This document shows positions 36,058 to 47,446 of a stretch of 64,000 bases of DNA, piece after piece. The stretch is from Bugulina stolonifera. Lineage: Eukaryota; Bryozoa; Gymnolaemata; Cheilostomatida; Bugulidae. Each line of letters starts with the position of its first letter. Positions within the stretch are counted from its first letter, which is position 1. Position numbers and translations under genes: made by a program. The stretch spans positions 12,855,072-12,919,071 of the forward strand of contig OW285189.1 of NCBI GenBank assembly GCA_935421135.1, given 5' to 3'. A model generated the notes under the pieces. The model did not search any database. It had not been told where the DNA came from and worked only from the letters and a program-made list of their open reading frames with translations.

Positions 36058-36197
36058 CTGTAAGATAATTGTCTCGCTATCTACAGCAATAGAGCGCCCT
36101 CTATGGTCAGAGACAGGATGTCCTTCATTGTCCAGAACATACTTCTGCCGGGGAGCTATGACAACACTACCTTCTGGTACGATCACTACTTCCCCAT
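36058..36197 (-). CDS. ANK: Exon 36: PGT/DGK repeat array
   Basis: The exon has 140 nt, phase 1 to 0. It reads VVIVPEGSVVIAPRQK, VLDNEGHPVSDHRGR and SETIILQ. The hydrophobic alternation before each turn suggests beta strands. Confidence 0.87.
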
Positions 36198-36285
36198 CTG
36201 AAATGTGACATATACACAATATTTACTTATTCAGCAAACATTCTACACACAAAAAATATTCACCAGGAACATCTATTCCACTCAC

Positions 36286-36432
36286 CTTTGTCTACGACAG
36301 GGTGGTAATCTGGTCCAATAGCTATGACACTTCCAGGCATGTGCTTGAAAATCTTTCCTTCTGCTGTTGTTAATTTGGCACCATCAGGGAGGTAGACGCA
36401 TTGGTCAGCCGAAACAGGCAGCAGGGAGGAGC
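36286..36432 (-). CDS. ANK: Exon 35: PGT/DGK repeat array
   Basis: The exon has 147 nt, phase 1 to 1. It reads CVYLPDGAKLTTAEGK, MPGSVIAIGPDYHPV and a terminal VVDK. Confidence 0.87.
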
Positions 36433-37240
36433 CTGAAATATGACAACAGCAACAATTAAATATTGGATTAAAGACTAGCCACCTCGTAAATACAGTTTAC
36501 AATCAGATATTTTTGGCAAAAGTATTGCTCGGAAATATTTGTTGTTTCAAACAACTCTAATTTTCCAACAACTGTTCTGAAACATGAAAGAACAATTTTT
36601 CATAATTGGTCCGTATATTGGAAATGATAAGCTAGTGGCCCAATGGAGCGAAGGAGCTGGTCTATAACTGTACTAATACTATAGCATCTACCATCTACAT
36701 GGATTCTCTCATTTGGACTATTAAATGCAGATCAACATTCTTATATATAGAGTATAGTTTATATTAGCCAGGTATGTATATTTGTGCAATGTGCTCCAAC
36801 ACAGAATGTAAACTGACAGTTCTATGACGTAGTACCAGTACTAGTAGCCAACACCTAATCTCACAGATAGCACTAAAACTAAACATGTCTGACTTTCAAT
36901 CATGTCAGCAAACAAACATATTAGACAGTAATATGTTGTCTCAATCAACAGGTTCTCTTAGTTGTTGTTGGGTACATGACATACAGCACATCACAGCAAT
37001 CACTACTTTCATTTTGCAACATTTCATTCATGCAAATATGTTTGTTTGGTATCAGGATATGCCAATCAACTGTACAAGAGTTCACTAGAGCCAGGGTTGG
37101 CAACCATGGTTGATAATGTAGACTACACAAATAAGACGTACTCTCTTGTCTTACAGCACACATTCCTATGCATCAGCTTTATACGACCCTAGGAGGAGTA
37201 CCCATTCGGTAGGCAGGTGTAGCACAGCAACACAGCTTAC

Positions 37241-37359
37241 CTTGGTCTACACCCAATGGTATACCCTTCTCATTGGTGATAGCCTTGCCATCTGGTCCCA
37301 GAATAGCTTCTTCTTGTCCGGGGATAGTGAGCCGACTTCCACCAGGTACTGTGATGATC
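37241..37359 (-). CDS. ANK: Exon 34: PGT/DGK repeat array
   Basis: The exon has 119 nt, phase 2 to 1. It reads IITVPGGSRLTIPGQ, AILGPDGKAITNEKG and IPLGVDQ. It is the only array exon entered in phase 2, matching the end of exon 33. Confidence 0.88.
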
Positions 37360-37566
37360 CTAAAATACAACCAATCAGTCTAATACCTTGCTATACCTCA
37401 ATAATGCTTGTTTAACTGGCACAAACATATAGCAAACTGTATCAAATTAATAAGGTAGACCATAAAGGGCTTTAATGAAATGTATGACACACAGCAGACC
37501 CACATCATCAGAAGATAGAGTAAGCTGCACTACGGTATACATCACATTATATACTGTAACACTTAC

Positions 37567-37756
37567 TTCCCATTCTTGTCAGTGAGGGGCTTGTCTTCTG
37601 GTCCCAATATGACCTTGCATAAATTGGGAAGGATTTGCATTTGTCTCCCCTGTTTATCATACACCGGTTCACGGTGTACTGTGGTTATATAGCCTTGATC
37701 ATCCGGTACTACCACCTGACTACCAACAGGTACTCTCAGGGGCTTGTTTTCTTTGT
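37567..37756 (-). CDS. ANK: Exon 33: PGT/DGK repeat array
   Basis: The exon has 190 nt, phase 1 to 2. It reads ENKPLRVPVGSQVVVPDD, YDKQGRQMQILPNL and VILGPEDKPLTDKNG. The donor is GTAAGT. Confidence 0.88.
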
Positions 37757-38537
37757 CTACAGAACCATGGGAGGAAAAATATTAGAACACATGTATGTAT
37801 ATGTTACCCAAGTTAATGTAAGAAATCTGTGTAATCACCATAATATCTTGGTTTATCAAACAAATCACCTTCATCTAGGGAAGGGATAGGGTATACACTG
37901 CACAGTGTACATACATGTATATGGTGGACAAAGGAAGGGAGACACGGTTGAGCGTAGTTGCTTGAATAATGATACCAACTAGTCAATGTGCATGAATATA
38001 CAAAAATAACACTTTGTAAACGGAAATATTTTGGCCATGGGAAGACAAACCCAATAATCAGCATAACACAAATATTCCAAAATAAAATCATTCACTATAC
38101 CATATGCCACTTCAATTTTAATAGCAATTTCTAGAAGCAACTATTTGCTGAAGAAATACTCATATATATGTATATATCACCTATTTCGGTGCTTACACAT
38201 TATTACATAATACACACGTGTGCATGTGTATTATGTATACATAGAAGTCTAACTGGAACGGGGTGGCTACCTCAGATGGAATATACAAAGGTAGAACTTG
38301 GGTTCGTCCATCAAGCAGCACAAATATACGATACAACACAGCATCTCACACATGGAATCTCTATGCATATTAAACTGCACAACACACCATAAACCACATA
38401 TACATATCGCAAAAATGCAGGACAGAATAAGGAGAGTATTAATTTATAATTGGTTGTCAGAACATTTGTGGCATAATCTGAAAGCAAACAGTCATGTCCC
38501 TGATCCTTGTCATGCAAGACATTAACCATACACTTAC

Positions 38538-38564
38538 TCTTCTTCATTGGATAAATTCTCTTTA
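38538..38564 (-). CDS. Possible 27-nt cassette exon in the repeat array
   Basis: The stretch lies between ggtttag and GTAAGT and is phase 1 on both sides, so it would fit between exons 32 and 33 (reading IKRIYPMKK). It lacks the array motif, and its donor context resembles that of exon 32, so it may be a chance or decayed site. Confidence 0.25.
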
Positions 38565-38836
38565 CTAAACCAAAAAGGGAACCAAAATACAAATTATATA
38601 CGAATATCTTTGGGTCAAACAAGGAGCTAACGAATTCCACTCAAAGGGAAAGAAACCAAAAAGTAAAGTACAACATGCTTATTTCCCCCAACAGCTCGGG
38701 GAAAGGGGTTTTGTCAGCAGCTACCACAAGCACTGATACACACTTGGGATGATAAAACAAATACTTAGATGATATGTGACTATGCTGCGGTCGTACTTGA
38801 GTTCAGTACCATGTGGACTACTACATGAACACTTAC

Positions 38837-39019
38837 TCTTTAACAGTCTGTTTCCAGGCTCCACTACCACAGGTTCTTTACCAACATCTACTTTAGCTGT
38901 TTTTCCATCAGCTGTTTGTATTTTCTTACCATCAGTACCCTTTATCTTGCCATCCTTTCCAGGCGTTACCAGCTGAGTTCCTGGTTCAACCCGTACAAAG
39001 TGTCCATCTCTGTCAGTTA
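38837..39019 (-). CDS. ANK: Exon 32: PGT/DGK repeat array
   Basis: The exon has 183 nt, phase 1 to 1. It reads VTDRDGHFVRVEPGTQL, VTPGKDGKIKGTDGKK, TADGKTAKVDVGK and VVEPGNRLLK. It is the clearest example of the consensus, with four D-G turns. Confidence 0.9.
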
Positions 39020-40285
39020 CTGTAAAACAAAACAATTAGTCTATCTTATTTTCAATTCTCTCCCACTTGACTAGATGACAAAAATAAAACATCAACAATG
39101 CGTTTCAATATGTCTCCTGTTTTGGTACATACAATGTACATGGATATACTATAGTAAACATTTTCGACTTGTTATTATATTATGATGGGACTCTACATTT
39201 AATATAATTAGTATATTGCCATATTAAACAGGTGTTACCAGTAATCCCAGAATTTTAGGTTATAAATTATGAAGAATTTTATAGCTGTGTCTAACAGCTA
39301 GTGATTCATCCTACCAATTTCTAATGTTTTACAAAGGAAAACCTATTAGAAACATTGCCTTGTTTTCTTGCAAAATATAAAAAACATAGACTTGAATTTT
39401 AATCTACATGTAGTCACACAGTTTCAGCAGGCTAATATGTTGTAGAACTGAGGCTAAACATGCATAAAGTGTGTCATTGTGATGATATATGGATTGGGAT
39501 GGGAAGGCAAATCCAACATAAATCGTGCACATTTTGCATAAACCAAAACAAGGAAGTTGACTAATGTGATTACGTTTACAGATATTCAACACCTGGACAG
39601 ACAAATTACTTAATTCTGAAAACTGAGGGCACCTCGGAGGAACTTAGAGTCGATCACAAAATGAAATTTTGTGCCAATATGATGTGGGCGATGATGTATA
39701 CCAAGAAAAAGTTGTCATAGGTTACTAGGCCTACATATACATGTATTATACATCGAGCTGTGTAAAAAGGTCTAATTTCCAAGTTATCAAGCAAAAATAT
39801 AATTAATAGAAAATTCAAAATTTATAAGAATGTAGAGCCGTGAGTAGATGAATCTGAGGGTATTCAATGTTGTTCATATGATACATATGGCCTGCTAGTT
39901 ACACCGTATGTACATTTTACATAGAGTTATCTATGGGCACGCATTATAGAATATACAGACTAGGCCCTTTTAAGACAAAACTGTAACTTGGACATTGTGG
40001 ATATGCCCACACATATATGATAGATGCACATAAAAGTAGGTGGAGAACAAGCAACTCAACACTTGTGATTATCAACTAAAACACTACCTGGCTTCCATTT
40101 TGAATGATTGCTTCGAGCTGTTTAATTAAAATAGAATAGTAACTGAGAGACTCATATTGGGTGCCAATGGTGCTACAAACTAGTAGCAGTACAATCCCAG
40201 GAGTTATGATGCACATAGGGCTGACAGTCCTACCTCATAAGTTGTAGAGTGGTAGCAATAGTTGTGTGTGTATGCATGTATTTAC

Positions 40286-40393
40286 CTAGAGTGTGGTCTT
40301 TTGATACTATATACCAGCTTGACTCTGGGTTCACCTTCATAGCTTTACCACCATCAGCAACTACTTGAGTTCCATCAGCTCTAACAACTCGAC
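40286..40393 (-). CDS. ANK: Exon 31: PGT/DGK repeat array
   Basis: The exon has 108 nt, phase 1 to 1. It reads RADGTQVVADGGKAM and VNPESSWYIVSKDHT. It is one of the shorter and more diverged units. Confidence 0.82.
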
Positions 40394-41408
40394 CTGAAAC
40401 AGCAGACAGTCATAAAGCTACAATGATAAACTTTGAGGGTATATGGGGCATATTTACCTACTACCATAACCATGATGGCCTGTGAAGAGGTAATTTTATT
40501 GAGTTTCCTATGAAGTTGCAATTATATGGCAACACAACTTCGAATAATGGCCAAAATTCAACTGCTTACCAGCACCTGATTAGTTTTTAATGCTAATTAG
40601 TTCCAGCAAAAAAAGTTTACTCAAGTAGGTCATGTAGTTTCATATCTGGATTAAACCAGTCAATGACAAAGTGAAATATCTAGGCAAAGAGCCAATCCAA
40701 GCTCATCTTTGCACAAGATAATGTACGTGCACAGCTTGCAGATGAACAGGTCATAAAATAATTCATTTACAGATTGTTATCTGTTACAACACTAGAGCAT
40801 CGATTTGTCTAAGATACATAAGATTGTTATGTTATTTTATAGCATTGCAATCTCTGTGACACATTCTAAGCTAAACAAGTGCATATACAGAGAAAGCTAG
40901 CCGGTTTACAATGACACACGATATGCCTTACTCCCTCACTTCACACACTGTAGCTAATGGTACTAAGAGGTTAATAAAGTCAAGTCAAAAGTCCTCGACT
41001 TGTCAAACAATATTTCAACAATTCTTTAATTATATAATTACTGTCTGAACGAGACTGACTCATGTTTATATAAATGTGTCATCTGATAGACAGTGCAAGT
41101 ATACTTGCGCATAGGTAGCCAGTAGCCGGTGTGTTGTGCAGTACAGTACCAAATGAAGTAAATAATGCGTATATAGTGTAGAAAGTATATTATATTATAA
41201 CAAACTATTATATCTATTATAGACATATTTCATATGTGTATTTACATTGTATACAAATAATGTCCCTGATTAAATGACTAGTAGAGTTTACATTGCAATA
41301 GAGTTATTTCTATGCTATAATATGGCCTCTCATTTCATGCCATCAACAATGCTAATATGTAACATATAGCATTACATATCACTGTTTATAAATTAATGAT
41401 AAACATAC

Positions 41409-41553
41409 CATCAGCATGTGGAATGAGCAGACAACTACCAGTAGGAACAATAATAGGTTTAGAGTCAGCTCCCAGAACTGGCTGTCCATGCTTGTCTACC
41501 ACCACTTTCTGTGTTGGGTTAACCTTTATGGCTTTACCGTCTGGTCCCAGAAT
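41409..41553 (-). CDS. ANK: Exon 30: PGT/DGK repeat array
   Basis: The exon has 145 nt, phase 0 to 1. It opens ILGPDGKAIKVNP and continues VVDKHGQPVLGADSKP and IIVPTGSCLLIPHADG. It holds two clear repeat units. Confidence 0.88.
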
Positions 41554-41862
41554 CTGGTAAAAATACACATGAAGATAAACATTCTAACTGCTATGCTGTA
41601 CGTCCTCACATGTAGTGTAGTATTAATTGCTAACACATTGCACGATGTGAATTATAAGCACAGAATCCAATTTTTCAGCCAGGGAGCTAAGTTATACACA
41701 GTGATGGTAGGGTCATGAGTCGTACCAGGAACTGCCAACGATATACAGGTGCCATGTACTCTAACCAACTTGTCATAACATGCATCAAGAATAAAGCATT
41801 GACAGTTACATGTACATGGTACTACATTGAATCTAGTGTAAGCATCTACATCTAATTTTTAC

Positions 41863-42038
41863 CTTCTTTTTGTCAGGGCCCACAAGGGTACCGTCATCAG
41901 CTCCAGACACCAAATGGCTAGAGACGGGAACTCTCACGTCACCATTGGTCTGTTTAGTACGTACAATCTCTTGGTTGGGGGTCATGATGACAGCTGCACA
42001 GAACTTGTCCACGACTATCACTGGCTTGTTGACTCCAT
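41863..42038 (-). CDS. ANK: Exon 29: PGT/DGK repeat array
   Basis: The exon has 176 nt, phase 1 to 0. It reads GVNKPVIVVDKFCAAVI, VRVPVSSHLVSGADDG and TLVGPDKKK. The junction codon GAT is formed with exon 28. Confidence 0.86.
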
Positions 42039-42639
42039 CTGAAGGTGGTAGATTATATAAATACAAGGACATGGAATCAAAGCAGTTACGAGTAGGGGAA
42101 TATATGCAAGCAAATACGGTCTAAGAAAGAGAGCTCGCGCTGTAAGTTACTACGCTTCATAGCGAATGGTGCAGGTGCTGTAGGGTTCACCCATAGCTAA
42201 AGACATAAGTAGAAAGGTGAAAAGGTCATATGTACTGTATGATGCACTTTTTGATAATTATTTACAAATAAATGTCATACAAATATAAATACAATTAGTA
42301 CACCACAGACAATGCAGTAAATATGTTGTGTATAGGCTTGTTGTTATTAAATGTTTATAAAATAGACAAATTGATATAAATATAGGAGAGCTGACTATAT
42401 ATAGAACACAAAAAGTACTATTTCCTATTTCGTAATCCAGCAGATTAGAATGATGGGACCGATGGTGCGTCTTACCAAACAGTGTATACTGTGAGCCTGT
42501 CTTCCACATTGCACAGAATGAGTGAGTGTTGTGTACTGAACTGTTTCAATATGGCGGTTGGGAGCTGCTTTAGCATTTGAAGCTTTGAAGTTAGTGAAAT
42601 TTACATCAAGTTATAAATCCAGAGTACAGATACACCTAC

Positions 42640-42783
42640 CAATGACGATGTTCCCTGCAGAGTTAGTAACAGTTCTGTCTATGTTAGGGTATATCAGCTT
42701 GCTGCCAGCTGGCACACATACAGGTTCATTATCTTCACCTATGACTGGTCTACCATTGGCAAATACTATGTAGTTCTGCAGAC
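42640..42783 (-). CDS. ANK: Exon 28: PGT/DGK repeat array
   Basis: The exon has 144 nt, phase 1 to 1. It reads VFANGRPVIGEDNEPV, CVPAGSKLIYP and TVTNSAGNIVI. Its symmetric phase would allow duplication or skipping. Confidence 0.86.
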
Positions 42784-43386
42784 CTGAAATATGCAACAGT
42801 ACATACACCTAGTGAGTCATTGCAATCAGCTAACATTTAAAAAGCATTTGAAAATAATTGAAAACACGATCAAAATGTCTAGTCTACTAATGGCTCAGTT
42901 TGTGTATTGTATGCACATGTATATATTATCATACTAGAATTCTGCTTGATGAATTTTCAATCTCATCGACTTGGCACATTAGACTATAGAAATTCTGGAA
43001 TGTTCTCATGACATGGAGGAATGTACGATATATTCTCATAGTGCAGTGCAAATTCTCCCTAAGAGAAATTGGGTAAACATGGAACACAGAACCTAGGCAC
43101 TCGAGTCTAGACCATTGTCACTGGCTTACTGGTGTAAGTGCATGCCTAATGTCTCTCATTGGTAACAGAGATATACATTCCGAGTGCTCCAGTTCAACGA
43201 AGACATCGACAAGGAGAGAAAAAAGGAAATCTACCGATGGTAATTGTAGATGGAGACATAGTCGGGGCAACTAGAGACGTATTCGTTGTATATGGGGGAC
43301 AGAGTCGGGTAAATGCCGACATACACAGGTGACTAGAGAGTCCTATGCCGTGATTGGAGACTCATCTACAGTGACTGGGGACTTAC

Positions 43387-43546
43387 CTGGGGTAATCAAC
43401 ACACTTCCACCCACGACTGTCACTGGCTTGCCGAGTATGTTCACAGTTCTCATATCTGGTCCAACAACCACTAGTGTATCCGGTGTGGCATGTCTGATAG
43501 CGGCAACTTTACCTGTGTCGCAGTCAATCACTGGTTTATCCTTTAC
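43387..43546 (-). CDS. ANK: Exon 27: PGT/DGK repeat array
   Basis: The exon has 160 nt, phase 0 to 1. It reads VKDKPVIDCDTGK, LVVVGPDMRTVN and VVGGSVLITPG. The turn motif has drifted (GPDMR for GPDGK). Confidence 0.86.
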
Positions 43547-43838
43547 CTGCATGAATTAGCCTCACATTATATTTACATGCTGGAGAGAGAATTAAATAAT
43601 GGTATACGGTTAGTTCAACGCTGTCAGGGTTGGTTATAAAGATTTGATATCACAATGCAAACATATAGTAAATATCTCATCAAGTGACGACAATCGACTT
43701 GAGGTATGTCAGTATTAGGACAATGTAATGCCTTCACATACCTCAACTTCACAATTACTTTTAAGTTATATAATTATGGGAGACAAATTTATATTCAAGA
43801 TTGAGAAATCATTGAATCGTATAATAGATATGACCTAC

Positions 43839-44128
43839 CTTGACCCTGCCATCCTTTAGAGGGGTGACTAGCTGAGTGCCCGCCTCTACCACAAGAGGGT
43901 TTCTCTTATCATCCAGGGTCAACTTGCCTGAAGGTTCTAGAATGATCTTGTTACCGCTTGGCTTCACTCTGATAATGTTACCCTCTGAGTCTGTAAATGG
44001 TTTGTGATCAGGTCCATATATGGTACCGTCTGCAGCCAGAGAGTATCGGGAGTGTTTGTCATGCACCAACACTATGGGCTTCCTGTCTGCTCCCTGTAAC
44101 GGTTTACCATCTGGTCCAATTACCTCTC
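43839..44128 (-). CDS. ANK: Exon 26: PGT/DGK repeat array, first exon
   Basis: The exon has 290 nt, phase 1 to 0, and is the longest of the array. It reads EVIGPDGKPLQGADRKP, AADGTIYGPDHKPF, VKPSGNKIILEPSGK and VVEAGTQLVTPLKDGRV. Each unit of about 20-22 residues alternates V-x-P/A-G-[TSN]-x-[LI] with a GPDGK-type turn. Confidence 0.88.
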
Positions 44129-44537
44129 CTGAAATAAAATACATGATAGTAATTCTAAAATAGTAATTAAATAGGATCAAAAGACGGCATACAAGCTATG
44201 AGAAGGCAGAAATACACGGGAGGGACCAACTAGTATGCCATCCCAGGTAAACCTTAAACCCATTCGTCTTGAGCAAATGAATTTACATACATGTATTTAC
44301 TTGGAGCAGAAAATCAGGCAGTTTTTAAACATCAACTTCAGATAACAAACCTACCTCATCCAAATCATGGAAAAGTAGCCTCAATATTAAGCGAGGAGCC
44401 AACATTCTGTTTGAATTATGAAAAGCTGATGAACCTTAGCCAATCACAGTGAATTTGTTCAACTACTACTATGGCCTATCATGAATCAAATGTGGAAGTA
44501 TACGCAACGTCTGTATACGTAACGTCTGCACACGCAC

Positions 44538-44721
44538 CTGTTGTAGTAAGAACATAGCCAGGCTCTGAGTCAGCGTCTTCCATGTATTCAGGGGCAGCCG
44601 ACTCCTGTTCCTTTACATCGGTGACTGCAATTATCTCCTCTGGAGATTTGTAAATATCATACATCTTCGGGTCCCCGTCTTTAGGAGGTATAAACACACC
44701 TCCTGCAGGCTGATCCTCATT
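44538..44721 (-). CDS. ANK: Exon 25: acidic linker before the repeat array
   Basis: The exon has 184 nt, phase 0 to 1. It codes GGVFIPPKDGDPKMYD, DIYKSPEE, APEYMEDADSEPGYV and a closing run of threonines. The first part already resembles the PGT/DGK repeats that follow. Confidence 0.83.
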
Positions 44722-44812
44722 CTACGATCAAACATATGTATTCACAGATTTACATGAATGTAAACATACAGTATAAACACAAATATAACAAATAACCAGT
44801 AATATTACTTAC

Positions 44813-44911
44813 ATTTGCATGACGTTTATTCAACGAAGAAGACCGTAGCAATTTTTGTTTCACTTGAAAACTATTATTACGACTAGCTTTTCTTTTCAAA
44901 GACGACAACAT
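44813..44911 (-). CDS. Candidate alternative first exon or 33-codon cassette before exon 25
   Basis: The stretch begins ATG immediately after an AG (acataaaag) and ends at GTAAGT, 99 nt, frame 0. Exon 25 is entered in frame 0. It codes MLSSLKRKASRNNSF and then LLRSSSLNKRHAN, basic and Ser-rich with PKA-like sites. As a first exon it would give a protein without ANK repeats. As a cassette it would add 33 residues between exons 24 and 25. Confidence 0.5.
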
Positions 44912-45942
44912 CTTTTATGTAAAATTGAAATATAAGATTTCATTATTAATACAGATACTAGTGCACTATGCTTTGCTGTATCTCTCAAATTGAAGATGCT
45001 TTGCTACATGGCAGTATGCTAGGTACACAGACCTGTCATAAGCCAAGAATTGAAAAGAATGACACTGAGCATAGTATCAACTTATTGTAGTCTAATAGGG
45101 CCATAAAAGTAGGGAGATTAAGGATAATGTTTGAGGTGTAAGATTTTACAACTTGGTAATATGATAGCAATACATGCTTGTAGAATATTATGTTTATCTG
45201 TATTAGTCACCTGGTCACAGTACCATTACTCTAGATTAACTATAGAATTAAATAACAAAGCAGGATTTTGAGTTCATCCAGCCTAATAAATGCATTTGCA
45301 AATAGTCTACATTACTATCACATCCAAGATATACAACGAGTGTTTCCTGCCTTACCCTTATACATATACATGGTATAATATTGCACAGAAAATATTAGAC
45401 ATGCAACCATATTAGTATTGCTTTACAGAAAAACTAGAAAAGTAATTAGTTTTGAACAGTTGGCAAGTCTGTAAGGCAGCTGTAGCCTTACCCTTTGACC
45501 TTGTAAATAAATTGGCTGAGATTTTGATAAGCTGGGAAGGAATGCCATTGATCGATGTTTATGTTTTTAGTAATGATAGTGTTGGCAGAGAGCGTAGAAT
45601 GTCAGGTGTGGCAAGGTAATGATACAGGAGGAGATGGGAAGGAGGCTGGCAGATGGCGGCACCATTCTAGTATATTCTGTACCCCATATGGCCAATACTT
45701 TGATACATGGTAGACAGGGATCAGTCAGAATGAGCGAAGACAAATTTTGGACATTAAATGTGAGCATTAGTTCTGACATTTTCAAGTCGTGTGAGAACCA
45801 ATTTAAGTCGTGATATGGGGAATGGACAAAGAAGGTATGCTGAACATTAAGCAAAAAGCTCATTAAAATCCTATATAGAATTCACTTGTTATGCGTCATG
45901 CATTGAAAGTGCTAATGTATACTGGTGCCTCCCTTTACTAAC

Positions 45943-45966
45943 CTCATAGAATAGGTAGTACTCATC
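45943..45966 (-). CDS. ANK: Exon 24: 24-nt micro-exon
   Basis: Eight codons (DEYYLFYE) lie between aatgtag and GTTAGT, frame 0 on both sides. The exon has three tyrosines and two aromatics in eight residues. It is frame-neutral, so it is likely a cassette if real. Confidence 0.55.
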
Positions 45967-46130
45967 CTACATTGTAAATACAAATAAAATACAGAAATGT
46001 AAATCTGGTAGATTTCTAACATTTGACATGTCACCTGGGAGCTATGACATTGCATTCTTCAAATGAATTTTTTAAAACTTTAAAACTCTATTTTGCTATC
46101 ATGCGTATTCATAAACCATATGTTGTAATT

Positions 46131-46181
46131 CAAAGTTGTCCTCTCCTATAACAAAATTCTACTGGAAGAGGATGACTCCAA
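46131..46181. repeat. Second copy of the dispersed short repeat
   Basis: It shares aagttgtcctctccta and the terminal gactccaaa-like end with the copy at 15413. Confidence 0.35.
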
Positions 46182-46332
46182 ATTCCAATCAACAGCTTGT
46201 GAATGACTATGAGTGCAATAAGGATACGACTAAAGTACTAGAGTAGGCAGGCTGCTATAGTTAGCTGACAACTAAACATTGCAAAAATATATTGAGCAGG
46301 AAACAAAAAATTCTAGTAGAAAGCGGACCGAC

Positions 46333-46458
46333 CTCGTCTGGGGGAGCAGAGTCGTCTGGCTGAGTCTTCCATGGCTCTGCATAGCCTTCGCTAACATTGT
46401 CATGGGCTGTGGGTTTGGGGGAATGTGCGGAGAGATACATGGGTGAAGCTTTCTCTTC
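46333..46458 (-). CDS. ANK: Exon 23: linker
   Basis: The exon has 126 nt and 42 codons in frame 0: EEKASPMYLSAHSPK and then EGYAEPWKTQPDD. The donor GTCGGT is weaker than its neighbours, so the left edge is less certain. Confidence 0.75.
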
Positions 46459-47018
46459 CTATAACCAACAGTATTACTACATGGAAGGCACAACATGGAA
46501 CAACACTGAGATAAAAAGGTTGCAGCGGTCCTAATTATAACATTTTACAGCTGTAACAATGTAATGCATTACCAATGATTCTTGGCACTATTGAGAATGC
46601 ATTACGTTACCCACCAAGGACTTCATTATAAATAATGCACTGCACTGTATTGCCAATGATACATTGCAGTGCTGATAATGCATTGCATTACCAATACATA
46701 TATTATTGCGCTGTATATCAATAATGAATAAGGGCTACAAAGGGCTACACTGTCTATAACACTACACGGTCTATAATGCCCTACATGACTAACTTTGTAT
46801 GTGATTAACAATATTGCATATACACTACCACACATATTATACAAATAATGCATTACAATCCCAATGATAAACTACCAATGGGGTTAATGATGACATGCAT
46901 GTACAACATCTACAATAATGCACAACACAATAATGTACTACATGTAGCATAATGGTAATAGCAGCACCATTTACTTTGTTATAGCTGGTACATTACACAA
47001 TTCCTAACCCAAACTCAC

Positions 47019-47099
47019 CTCCAAGGATTGTTCAAATTTAGCCAAACTACTGCCCATATCTTCAGCATTATTTCCCAATGGTGCTACACGCTTACCAGC
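47019..47099 (-). CDS. ANK: Exon 22: linker
   Basis: The exon has 81 nt and 27 codons in frame 0: AGKRVAPLGNNAEDM and then LAKFEQSLE. The donor is GTGAGT. It could form a short helix. Confidence 0.78.
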
Positions 47100-47446
47100 C
47101 TACGCAATGCATAATATAACAACATATAACACAACTCTAACTATAACAATAACAAACTCTAAATTTGTAGAATAGAGTGAAGCAGAGAAGCAGCGAATAG
47201 GTTTACAACAAACGATTGAATAGGAAGTCTTGCACATGCAATGAGCTATTAGTAAGATTAATACTCTATTAAGAAACAAGGTATCGGGTTTACTAAAAAA
47301 CAAAAGTAAAGCAATGGAACCACAGCTAAAGTCAGCTGCGATGTAGTTGTAGTAGGAACAGGGAAATCTAATGAAATCATGCTCGTGCAATCTATTTTCA
47401 CATTCACTAACAATTTTTTGAGTATCAAATTATACGCCCTTCCCAC

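Larger units (their letters stand above)
32561..44537 (-). other. Introns of the PGT/DGK repeat array
   Basis: The longest are 32561-33567 (candidate first exon), 36433-37240, 37757-38836 (27-nt candidate), 39020-40285, 40394-41408, 42039-42639 and 42784-43386. An exon-like fragment at about 42152-42192 does not fit the phases. Otherwise they are AT-rich and empty. Confidence 0.6.

Noticed and set aside
38311..38640. 109-codon minus-strand frame MEFVSSLFDP... as a possible first exon
   Set aside because: It begins with GTG, not ATG, and has a stop just upstream. Only the last 27 nt have splice signals that fit.
42152..42192. Exon-like fragment reading LWVNPTAPAPFAMK, similar to array phrases
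   Set aside because: Its phases do not join exons 28 and 29, and its donor (GTAGTA) is poor; exons 28 and 29 join correctly without it. It may be a decayed array exon.
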